Of a stretch of 64,000 nt of DNA, positions 39,020-49,817 are shown one piece after another. This DNA is from Artocarpus heterophyllus. Its lineage: Eukaryota; Streptophyta; Magnoliopsida; Rosales; Moraceae. The stretch lies in the NCBI GenBank assembly GCA_025403435.1, contig CM046341.1, positions 6,271,462 through 6,335,461 on the forward strand. Direction: 5' to 3'. The notes under the pieces are model-generated. The model worked only from the letters and a program-made list of their open reading frames with translations. It was not told the origin of the DNA and ran no database searches. A program made the translations under genes and the position numbers. The stretch's first letter is position 1. Every line of letters starts with the position of its first letter.

Positions 39020-42000
39020 TTTTTTCCCCCTTGTTTTTGAGGGTGGTTTGGTTTGGTTGTTGTTTCATAATACTTCCACTCTTTGTCAGCTCAGAACAGA
39101 AATTTCAACCCTTTTCCAAAAAAAAAAAAAAGAAAAAAGAACAGAAATGTCAATTCTTCTGATTTGTGACTAAAGGATTAGCTTTTATCAAATATAGAGG
39201 GTGTTATGTATGTTTGGAAGTGACATTTGTAATTTATTGTGATGAAGATGTGAAAGATTTCCCAAGTCAACATCAATATTGAAAATAAAAAAAGAGCTTT
39301 TGGGTTTGTATATAGTCAATGGATCTTATCTACTCTGTGGATTAACCTTTTTCTCTGGCAAAGCAATGAAGATAAGAGGTAAATGTATATATCAGTATTG
39401 CAAATGGAAAATTTCATTTTCTCTTTTAATCTATTAAAGATCCTTTTTTCTGAAAGAAGAAACTTAACAAATAAATAACAAACGACAAGTTTAGTAGTAT
39501 ATTGTTTTCTTCTCAATCTGACAATTGATCCCATGCGCTACAAAGTTATAATCTTTGAAGTTAACTGGTTAGTTTTCACTACTATAATGCCAATGATGGC
39601 TTAATCCGATGATGAAATCGGGTAGGTACCTTTATGTCTTTGCCAAAGGTTGCAAGTTGCAAAAGAAAGATGATGCTAACTATAAGTTATACATATCAAA
39701 TAAGTTGTGCTTCGTTTTACGGGTCCGGTTCATGTTGTTGTGGTCAGGCGAAACAAGTTGGCCCATGGCCCGTCTCTTTGACTAAATTAACTGGCCCAAC
39801 TCAGCCCAAGAGACTTGGGTTGGTCTAGGTCATCAGCCCAGCATACATGCTAGGAGTATTTGTAGAGAAAATTACAGCTACGCTTAAAATTTATTCTATA
39901 TTATTATTTATATTTTATATAAAGTTATGCCACATATATAGAAACGTTTATTTATAAAAAGTAAATTTTTAAAAATAAAATTTATGGAAATTTCCCGTAT
40001 TTCGTCTCCTCTGTGCCAGATCAGGCCATTTCTTTGTTTTGGCAGCAGCGGGCAGTCCACTTTTGACTGGTTGAGGTTTATTGTATGAAAGTTTTGAATC
40101 AATCCAAACAGGGTCCATGACATGAAAAATTGATCTTTGGCAAATTTAATTTTGACTTATAAAGCTTTTAGACGTTACAACGTCAAGTAAAAATATATTA
40201 TAGTATAAAATTTTTATATATTATAAGTTTCAACTTGTTTATTAAGTACTCTATTAAAAAATAATAATCTTATCCGACAAGTCGCATGGACGGGTCATGT
40301 TTTTTCTGTTGGCAAATGCCGTGTGCAATTTGTGTGCCGATTTGAGCTGCCCAAACCAAGGTTACTTCACATGTCTAGCTTGTAAGGTAGCTAGTTCTTA
40401 GTGAAATGAGAGAGAGAGAGAGAAGAAAAGAAAAAAAAAAAGAAGAAGATATTTCTAAAGCCTAAAACTGACAAACCAAAGTCTACAATATGACTTGTTA
40501 CGATTTCCGAGTAAATGCATTGAAAGAAACATGACCAACGCGACTTGGAAAAATCTTCATTTGCTTTTTCTGGATAGGTCCAAAAAATAATAATAATAAT
40601 AAACACAGAAAGTAAATAAAAATATTGTGGTTTGGAATTTGTAATTTCCTACCCACATGTTCTCAATAAAATTTTGGAAAACTTTATATGTTAAAAGTCA
40701 AATTGGAATAAGTTCTCACTATTATCGCTTGGCTTACTTAGAATAAGAAGAGGCCAAAGGGTCGGTGAAAGTGGACAGGCATGGTTTAAAATTTACGTTG
40801 TGTGCACCATTAGTAGAGGTATCCTCTTAAATAGATTCAGGCTGCGTTTGTTTTATAGTTTAAATCACGATTCGAATTATTTTGTTACAGTATTTTTTTT
40901 TACAAAAATTTAAATTTTTATTCAAATACTCGAATCAAACGGACTCTCATAATAATACCACAAATATTTTAAGAAGAGACACGTAATTACCAATAATATT
41001 AATGTTCAAGAGTTGGGGAAAGTCTACAATGACTATCGTTAGGGCCCTTAATCAAATCGTTCGATTTAAATCAGATAGCTTCTTTACAAAGAAGGTGAAA
41101 TGTATTGCCTTAAAAATATTTTTATAATACCCTTTTCTAAAAACAAATATTCTTATAATATCGAGTGCTGTAAGGACAAAGAAGTGCAGTTGTACTGAAG
41201 GCAACCGATGTTGATCCCTTCTTGTAAAAAAAGATTACCATATAGGATTTTTCACTATTGAGATACTAATGGATTGTTATAGAGTGTTTAGAAGAGTAAT
41301 TTAAACAAATGATTTGAATTGTGAACAATATAAAGCTGTCATATGCTATAGTTCTTAAACTCGAACTAATAATTTAAACTACTTCTAAACACCCTATGTA
41401 TCGGTTTCTAGTGTGGATTCACCTTATGGAAAAAAAAGATTAATAAAAAACATAACAAGAAACAAAATGCACTTCATCAAGGAAAATAACCAAAAGAAGT
41501 TTCTTTTGAACCCATTTGGGACATAGGTTTAAACTAAAAAGTTACTGTTTAAATTAATTTTGTCATAATATTTTCTCTTAAAAAGTTTAAATTTATGTAA
41601 TATTTAGATCCAAATTCGAACCTCTATTCTCAAAACAAAAAAAAAAAAAAAAAAAAAAACTCTATAATTCACTTCATACCAAGAAATAGAATGTATGTAC
41701 TATCAATAGGATTGATTATAAATATTAAATTACATTAAATTTAAAAATATAAAAAAGTAATTAAATATGATAGAAATCTTACATTTTATTTTTGTATCCT
41801 ACAGATATATTTTTTTTAACCATCTGCAGATTTTTATTTTTATTCTTATTTCTTAATTTCATTAAGATCTCAGGAGATTTCTACAATGGGACCGCAAAAC
41901 ATACACCATTGATAGAACTCTATTTTTTTCATCATTTGCTCAAAAAACAATCTAATTCGATATGTATTTTATTTTAATGTAATTTGGACTACATTCAAAA

Positions 42001-42600
42001 GTGAGAAACGTATACTATGGGCATAAGATTCCCGTTAGAAAGAGGATTTTTAAAAATGACTTTAAAAAAAAGTTTTTTTTAACAAATGATTTTTTTTTTT
42101 TATAGTTTTTTAGGCAGAAAAATTATTTCAATTTTTTTTCACTTTGTTGAGATTTCTTTCTTTATTATAATTCTTTTTTTATCTTTTTGAAAAAAATTTA
42201 AACAATTTTCCTACACAAAAAAAAAATGTATTTTTTAGTGTTAACAAAATCATTTGTCTAATTTAATTTTTTTTTTGGCTTTTTTTTCAAAATATCCCCG
42301 TTATAGAAAGACCATCAATAAGTTAGAGTTTAGTGTGTAGAGAATCTCAAAACCCCAACTGCCAACGACCCAATGGCCAATGCCTCTCTCTCACTTGTAT
42401 TAAAGAGAGTTGGGCAATGCCAATCCATAAGAGATCAGCCACGTTACAACATCTTTATCAGATCTCACCTGTAAAAAGCTTCCCAACCGATTAATCCTCA
42501 ACACTAAATCCTTCACAAAGTCTACTCTTTCACACGTTTTCAAAAGCCCCAAAAAAAAACCTGCATTTTTTTAGCCCCTGTATGCCTTGTGAGAGCTAGA
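39020..42600. other. Gene-free stretch with element relics
   Basis: A CACTA-like start (CACTACTATAATGCC) lies at about 39577. Short elements with TTCGAAT and ACAGTATTTT wording lie at about 40850-40950 and 41520-41640, an (AG)n run at 40408-40424, an A-run at 41637-41660 and T-rich DNA at 42060-42290. No coding evidence. Confidence 0.45.
41282..41394. mobile_element. Short MITE, GGGTGTTTGG family
   Basis: The left end GAGTGTTTAGAAGAGTAATTT and the inverted right end AGGGTGTTTAGAAGTAGTTT are inverted repeats. The interior has AAGCTGTCATATGCTATAG. It is shorter than the other copies. Confidence 0.65.
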
Positions 42601-42611
42601 GAGTTAATATT

Positions 42612-44878
42612 ATGGCTTCAGCCGCGTCAATATGCGCTTCTCTTCTTCTGGTCTTTCTTGTTCTCCAACCTCTGGCTGCCGCCACAGTTGGCGAGCTTCT
42701 CTCTCCTCTTCTCTCTCCTGTCTTTGGTTTGTCTCTCAATCCTTTTTGGGCTATGATTGTTTTTTTTCATTACTTATGTTTGTTTTCTGTAATGGGGTTC
42801 TTTGATTTTCCCATTTTCTTTGGTGGGTTTTTTTTATTTTTTATTTTTAAAGTTGTTTGTTTTGTTATGGTAGATGATGTGTGCAAAGATGTGGAGTGTG
42901 GGAAAGGAACATGCAAGGCTTCAAGCAATAGTGCCTTCTTCTTTGAATGTGAATGTCAGCCTGGTTGGAAGCAGACTAGTTCTGGCCACACTGATCACCT
43001 CAAATTCCTCCCTTGTGTCATTCCCAATTGTAACTCTCTCTCTCTGTCTCTCTCTCTGTCTATCAATCAAACATTTTCAAATTCTTAGCCATGTGGGGAT
43101 GATTTTTTTCATTGAAAGCTTTGTTAATATTGTGTTAGAATATAACATATATATATATTGGTGTGGTATGTGATTAGGAACAAGATATAGATATTTGACA
43201 TTTGAATTATATATTTATCTATTAGGATTAGTTAAGTTTGGTCAAGTTTATCTCACTGTTTGGTTGAATTCATCATGTTATTATATATATATTTTTTTTG
43301 TCTATAAATAGGTTTAGTGATTGTATTATCAATTCAAATTTGTTTTATGACTAATATATGCAAACAAAAAACAAAAAACAAAAAAAAAGAGGATTGAACC
43401 GAAACTTTTTCGTTCAAACCTATTAAAGAAACAAAGGCTAAATATTGAGATTGCAGATTTTTTACCACCCTGCTTGGGAATGTTATGATTTTTGTTCATA
43501 GAAGCTATAAAAATAAAGTCCTAATTTAGCCAGCCTTAGCTAGCAAAATATTGCCAAGTTTTCCCCTGAATAAAAACAGATATGTAAAAAGCATGTAGTT
43601 ACCGGACAAAGGCTTTGTAGTTAAGATGTTAAATAGCACCAACCGTTGATTGTCCTCCTTAAAGTGACCTTGACTAATAATGACCTCATAAGCAGGGAAT
43701 GGTTATAGAAGTCAGTTTTGAGGTCACTATCTTTGATTCATTACTGGTTTGATTGAGCTTAAAGGATAAAATTTAGCTTCAAATGTGGAGCGTATAACAC
43801 ACAACATCAAGCTATCTAATTCAAAAGACCATCAAGAAAGGCACACATGTAGAAGTCGGCAAGCAAAGTGAAGTGGCCAAGGATTAGCCAACTCACTAAT
43901 CATGTTACATCTGTTTAAATTGTTAATGCTCGCTAATCGGACATAGACTCTCGCATGGCAGTGTGTGATTAGACTACTTAAACCAGATGATAAACACATG
44001 TAAAGATGTGATTCGAAAAGAAGTGATTTTGACAGCCTGCCTAAGGCGATGATTTTGGGGTTGTAATTTTATTTCTTGATTCTTTAATAGATATCCTTAA
44101 TCTTGTATGATGGTTTTGATTATTCTTGACTGATTTCTTGAATTTCATAGGTACTCTGGATTACTCCTGCACGAAAGCACCTGCTCCTATTGAAGAGAAG
44201 GAAACCAAACCCAATAAAACTATTTTCGATCGTAATAACTATTTACATCATTTAATCTCATGCTTTATCAAATGATAACTTTCTTTTGAATATTTTCTTT
44301 CAATTTTCTAATTTGGTCTCAACTATAGCTTGCTATTGGAGTCACTGTGGAACTGGTTCGTGCAACAAGACTTCCAAATTCACATATAATTGCACATGTC
44401 CGGCGGGTTATTACAATCTTCTGAATATCCCCAGTTTCCCTTGTTTTCAATCGTGTAAGAATGCATTCCTATAATAGCTCAGCATGAGAAGAAACAAAAG
44501 GATTCTCTTGTGTCTTGTGGAGTGGTATTACTAAAACTATGTCATTACGAGAATTGTATATCCAACTGTAATAGCTGAGTTGAGCTTTAACATTTGTGCT
44601 TCAGGTGAGCTTGGAATGGATTGCACAAACCTCGGGATTACGACCGTAAACCAAGCATCGTCTTCATCACCATCAATGGCAGACAACAATAAGAATCAAG
44701 GCGAGTCTATCAAAACTTTCTTCTCAGTCATGATGAAATATTGAATTCCTTTCTAAAATTTTCAGTTTGATTTCAACATTTTAAATATTCGTCAGCAGGA
44801 ACGTTGTTCAAACGTTACAATCTCGGGAATCTGTCTATTGGTGTTAGTCTTGTTTTCGAGTTTCCTTCAAACGTATAG
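42612..44878 (+). CDS. Secreted EGF-like cysteine-rich protein, six exons
   Basis: Exons: 42612-42726, 42874-43029, 44151-44231, 44329-44454, 44605-44700, 44799-44878. They total 540 nt, or 179 residues. All junctions are phase 1, as usual for EGF-type modules. Residues 1-24 form a signal peptide (ASICASLLLVFLVLQPLAAA). Two EGF-like segments follow: CKDVECGKGTCK...CECQPGW, and CYWSHCGTGSC...CTCPAGYY, then SCELGMDC. Plant relatives are annotated as notch-like or EGF-domain cell-wall/GPI-type proteins of unknown role, so an extracellular location is likely. Intron 5 would need a GC donor (AAG|GCGAGT). The predicted C-terminus lacks the hydrophobic tail expected for a GPI anchor, whereas another frame of exon 6 encodes one. 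The 3' end is therefore doubtful. Reading through intron 5 instead ends at VMMKY. Confidence 0.8.
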
Positions 44879-46652
44879 CACCAATAATCACATTGTTCTT
44901 TCAAAAGCTAGCATGCAACTAAAGCTGTTCTCGTGATTGAGCTCGTTAATCCCGTGCTTAATCCATTCCTTTTCCATTTTTCCATTATACAGCTAGCTCT
45001 ATCACCCAAGGACATTCCGTTTGGCCGATAATCACAACGGTGTTCGTCCGAACGTTTCTTTCGAAATATAAATGGTGAATGCAGCGACGATTTCACGTAG
45101 CTTCTGTACATAGCGCCTGTTTCCCTGCATACTCAAAATCTGCTATGATTGAAGATAATTAGCTGTTACATTTTTATGTAAAAGATTTTCTATCTATAAA
45201 TAAGTTTATTCATATAATCCTCTAGGTTTCAAATTTGGAGTACAAGCATAGGCTAAAGAAGACATGATATTCTGGCTGAGCCTTTTTTCCCCGTCCTGAT
45301 CAGTCATATTCTTTATGTGCTAAACTGAACTGCTGTATTGGTTTATTTATCTATTGCTTATAAATTATATTATTAGCCTTGAGGAGAGCTGGTTGGTTTC
45401 TTGAGCAGAATCTACTGGGATAAGTGAAACATATTTATGTTATTATAGTTTGATAATTTGATTAAGAGAAAATTACAGGAAATGTCCCTTATGAATGCTC
45501 TTTATTAACATTGTCCTCATCTTTTTAACTTTTTAAAACTACACATTTTTTGTCAATTTTCTTTTTAATTAGATTTCTCAAATGACGTTGTTGTCCGTGA
45601 TAGAAAACAAACCCTAACTTATTTTTCATTCTTACACTCAGATCTCCCTTCTCCTTGCTGTCTCTCTCTCTCTCCCCCCCTGGAACTCCCACTCTCTCAT
45701 TTTTAACTATTCATTGTCAAATTATGTTTTTTTGTCATGGCACTTTACCCACAAGATCCCTTGATTTATAGAAAGCCGATAAAATTTCATATGGTTGAGG
45801 AAAACTAACTAATTGTCAAGAGATTTTTGGTTCTGCAAGTTTTGCTTAACACAATTTAAAACTAATCTATGTATAATTCAATAACAGCATAAATTCTAAA
45901 TCGTGTAATAAACTTAAATTGTTTTTAATTTAAAAATTATTCCTAGAGTGCATAACCATAAACTTGACATTTTTCTGCACCGTATGTTGTTATTGTGTTT
46001 AGACAATGTCGGTTCCCCAACTAAGATAGCTTCTTTCTTTTTTTTTGGTCGAAAATGCTACTTACGTCACTCTGAATTTTAGCTAATAGGTAATTAAGGA
46101 TTTACTATGCGTTAGAGTGTTTCTCAATATACTACTAAAACCGTACTGCACTTAAAAATTCTTATAATTAAATTCTCAAGTTATTTTCAATTTGAAATTT
46201 CTTCTGCCTTAACTCACTATAGAAATTATTAACTGAATTATTTGATTACAAAAATTAAATTAATTTTAATATTTATCACATAATTTTAGAATATTTGTAA
46301 TAATTACATAAATCCTTCAAACACAAAAATTAGACATTATATTTTCTAGAAAAATTGACTTAAATATGTAAATTACATTATTTAATTCTAGGATTTTCTC
46401 CGTCGTGATAGCAACCAAAGGAAGATGCAATGCCAGTGGTTTGATGATAGGGTTGCCATCATCGCGAGGGAAACATCACAATTTGGCTTCGCTAAAAATG
46501 GTCACTCCTGATTTGACTTTTACTCGCTGAACCTCCTGATTTGCTCCAATGGGCGATGACCGATGAGAGATCTCCACCTTTGTCTTCAGCGCCCTTCATC
46601 GATGCCATTGACGGCATGGGAAAGAGACAACAACTGAGATATGGAGAGGGAG

Positions 46653-46683
<31 letters not shown>

Positions 46684-47214
46684 AACCCGCATCATAAAAA
46701 AACTACGAGGAGAGTGATACCAGGTAAAAACATTTTAGGTATTACTACTTTAAAAAAAAAGGCACAAATGTGAATTAAAAAAAGAGTAAAAAAATTGAGC
46801 AAGAAAAAATAAAGGTATGAAAATTGGACAAGTATGAGAAAAAACAAATATGTATAAAAGGACAGGAAAGAAAATGGAAGAGAAGAGAAAGAAAAGGGAA
46901 AAAATGACTCTATAGAGAAAAAAAATTATTTGCGCAGGGCAATTTTGGAAACCAAATGTGTTTATAAGAATTATTTTTTTCAATTTATAAGTGTTATTTT
47001 GTTAATTATAACTTTATTTTCCATCTCCATAAAAAAAAATAGTTTCCATCAAAATATATTCTTTTTCTTTGTTGGCTAAAATCTGACATGCATGCAAGAT
47101 AAAATAATAAGGCGTTTATTAAAGCCAAAAAATAAATAAAAAATAATAAGGGGTTTAAAATTAGAAAACGTGCCGTCCGATCAAGGGGTGAAACAAGTAG
47201 GATTAGCGCATGTA
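44879..47214. other. Gene-free stretch
   Basis: 3' flank of the EGF-like gene, a CT-rich run at 45661-45680, an (AG)n run at about 46650-46682, and an A-rich purine tract at 46755-46930. A less AT-rich patch at 46400-46640 has no recognisable protein in any frame. Confidence 0.45.
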
Positions 47215-47222
47215 TCTCATGC

Positions 47223-47810
47223 TAGGGCCGGCAATTCGGACACGGTAAGACGACACGATACAAAAACGACACGAGATAAACATGTTTGAACCTCACGTTT
47301 ATTAATTGTGCCATACATGGGTTGGCACGAACAACACGAAAATAAACGGGCTGGACTCGTGCTAACACGCTAAACACGCCTTAACACGTTTAATTAAATA
47401 GGCCGTAAATGTGTTAACACGGCACGACACGACCCACCCATTTATAACACATTTAAACTTAAAAATAAAAATATTTGAAATATTTATAGTAAGTTAGTAT
47501 TAATTAGATATTGTGTTTTTATTAATTTTCTTTATTGGCTTTTTTTAAAAATTTTTTAATTTTTAGTTAATTGGGTCATGAATGTGTCATATGCGTGTTG
47601 TTATCATGTCACCCCTCACAACACATTTAATAATCGTATTAATCGTGTCGTGCCGTTACGCGTGCTATAGACGTATCGTGTTCGTGTTCGTGTTTGTATT
47701 TCTGACACGTTTATTAATCATGTCGTGTCGTGTTCGTATTCGAGCTATACGTGTCGTGCTATAAACGTGTCGACACAAACATAATACGCGCACGATTATT
47801 GCCACCTCTA
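47223..47810. mobile_element. Nonautonomous hAT-type element, copy 2
   Basis: It is flanked by a perfect 8-bp duplication TCTCATGC (47215-47222 and 47811-47818). The left end is TAGGGCCGGCAATTCGG and the inverted right end TAGAGGTGGCAATAATCG. It is 588 bp and noncoding, with many ACACG/CGTGT words. It aligns along its length with 9066-9642. The perfect duplication suggests that this is the younger insertion. Confidence 0.88.
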
Positions 47811-48826
47811 TCTCATGCTGAGTGAAGGTGCGTGCCCGATAGGTCTGCAGAAGACAATCCGCACAGATCCCACATTGGTCGGCCACTTGGGCTCGCGTCA
47901 ACTAATTGTGTGAGCACGTGTGTCTCACACTCCTTGCACTGGCATGTCAATTCTTGCCGTGGGTGCCGCCACCATTTTTGTTTGTCCTCCGGTAGGATCC
48001 TGTGTTGCTAAAACCACATGAGCTTGTTTCTTCTCACAAATCGCCTCATAACATGTGGACACCAAAAAGAAGGCAATCAGTGAAACTCTAACACGTGGCA
48101 ATATAATTAAAGAAAAAGGTTTTGAACTGTTTCGTCGTTTCAAAGCATACAATAGCAGAAAACGGAACTTATTAAACTTTTATAGATGTTAAAGATAAAA
48201 TTTTGTTTTGTGTTCTGTTCTCAAATTTGGGAATATGCATAAAAGATCGAACATTTTTTTGAGAGGTAAAAGATCTAACATATCTAACATTTTCTTGAAA
48301 GGTAAAAGATCTAACATTTGCTTCAATACGAAGTTTAATATAAGTTATTTTGTATAATTTTCTTTAAAAAAAAAAAGTGGTCGTGTGGATACATTTACCA
48401 TTATCTCTCTCCTCCACTTCCTCAAAGTTAAGAGTAATTTGTGTTGATGGTTCCTTTAACTCTTTGGTAGGTGGTAGTTTAATCACTCTATTTTAATTTT
48501 GACAAACGACTTTTTAACTCTTAAAACCCTTGGCAATCGATAGACTTTCGTTAAAATTCTACAAAACCTAATGGAAATAACCTCGTATGTGTCACATGAC
48601 CTTTTTATGGCAAAATTACCTAAATGTCCCCATCTCCTACATGAATTAGCTGTTAATTTATTTCCCATACTTTCATCCTCTTCCATTTCGGGTTTATGAC
48701 TTTCTCAAAAAAATTATAAAAAAAAAAAAAGTAACTACGTTCCGGAAAGATAGGTTCTACATTCCAAAAAAAAAAAAAAAAAAAGAGAGAGAGAGCTTTA
48801 AAAAGCTTTAAAAAAAATCATCTACA

Positions 48827-49010
48827 GGTTGGAGTACCCATGGCTGACAACTGCATAAAGGGTTACAACAGTTACATTTTTTTCCTATGGCCAAACTGGA
48901 AGTAGCAAGACTCACACAATGCTTGGAGACATTGAAGGAGGCACTCGATGGGCAATGTTGATTATGGGTTGACACCCAGACTATTTTAATATTTATTTTC
49001 AAGGAAAGGT
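48827..49010 (+). pseudogene. Kinesin-12 motor-domain fragment (broken), inside the Pack-MULE
   Basis: After a CTACAG acceptor-like border the plus strand encodes VGVPMADNCIKGYNS. A frame change in a T-run is followed by YGQTGSSKTHTMLGDIEGGT, which is the kinesin P-loop with GSGKT changed to GSSKT. A second frame change is followed by NVDYGLTPRLF, a stop, then YLFSRK. The order and the insert GDIEGGT match plant phragmoplast kinesins (KIN-12). It has at least two frameshifts, one stop and a loss of the invariant P-loop Gly, so it cannot be a motor. The intron-like border indicates DNA capture, not a processed copy. Confidence 0.82.
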
Positions 49011-49164
49011 GTGTGGCTTTCAACTTCTGCAAATCCCAACAACTACCCGAATTAGATTATGAAGATAATAACGAAATTACTCGTTTCTAATGCAACATAT
49101 GAAATATAACTTACCAATGAGAGAATCATGTAACATATTTCTAATTGAATTTATGAGTAACTCA

Positions 49165-49500
49165 GTAAGTAAGTGCTCTGTGGGTTATGGGCCCACCACA
49201 GTAGAAGTGTGGTCGCTGGGACATTTCGTCGAACATTAGGAAGCAGCTCAGGGTGCCATGGCAGAGAAGCTCGGGTTCGCGGCAGTGGTTTGGAGAAGGA
49301 GGGGATTGGCGGCGGCGGCGGCGGCAATGCACGTGCATGGGTGTGGGAATTGGGTGAGGGAGATGAGCGGGTTTTGGTTGAGGAAGTGCTGGTGGCAGTG
49401 GGAGTGAAGTTTGTGTGGGAAAATGGGAAGCTGGGAAAAGACAAAGTATGTGGGCTTTGATGGGGGGATTTATTTTTACAGAGATGTTTTTGGTTCGATG
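49165..49500. other. GC-rich segment of unknown origin in the Pack-MULE
   Basis: About 300 bp of much higher GC than any neighbouring DNA, with (GGC)n at about 49309-49324. Both strands have open frames: plus 49173-49460, and minus 49557-49162, which is Pro/Ser-rich. Neither resembles a protein I know. It is probably a second captured first-exon fragment. Confidence 0.45.
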
Positions 49501-49817
49501 ATGCTCGCATGAAACTAATGGTAGGCTTTTAGGAATCTGATTTTTTTTTTTTTTCACAGTTTCCTTTTGTTTTTGTGTGTTTTTTTTTAAGTTATATGGT
49601 TTTATTATTTTTTTACTATTATGCCCTTCAAATTAGGTCACCTGATGAGCACATGAAAGTTTCCATCTGCTTTTTGACAGATTTGGATGGAATATTAATT
49701 ACAAAGGGTTTAAAAATTAAAAGATTGTTTTGTTAACATTAAAAAAGATAAAAAGAGACCAAACTGTTACTTATTAAAGACCCAAGGGAACACAGCTGCA
49801 AATTATTCTAAATTTAA

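Larger units (their letters stand above)
48432..49808. mobile_element. Pack-MULE-like element with long inverted ends and captured gene fragments
   Basis: The terminal about 200 bp are inverted copies. The left side has GAGTAATTTG, GGTTCCTTTAACTCTTTGG, GTTTAATCACTCTATTTTA and ACTCTTAAAACCCTTGG. The inverted right side has GAATAATTTG, GTTCCCTTGGGTCTTTAAT, GTTTGGTCTCTTTTTATC and AATTTTTAAACCCTTTG in the same order. The flanks CAAAGTTAA (48423-48431) and TAAATTTAA (49809-49817) match at 7 of 9 bases, a decayed MULE-size duplication. Inside lie a kinesin-12 fragment (48827-49010) and a GC-rich segment (49165-49500) unlike the surrounding DNA. No transposase is present. Confidence 0.72.

Noticed and set aside
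39577..39835. A second full CACTA element starting at CACTACTATAATGCC
   Set aside because: Only one end is recognisable; no opposite terminus or target duplication was found, so it is not listed as an element.
46492..46695. Minus-strand open frame starting MMRVSLSLSLS
   Set aside because: The start is a translated (AG)n microsatellite and the remainder has no recognisable family.
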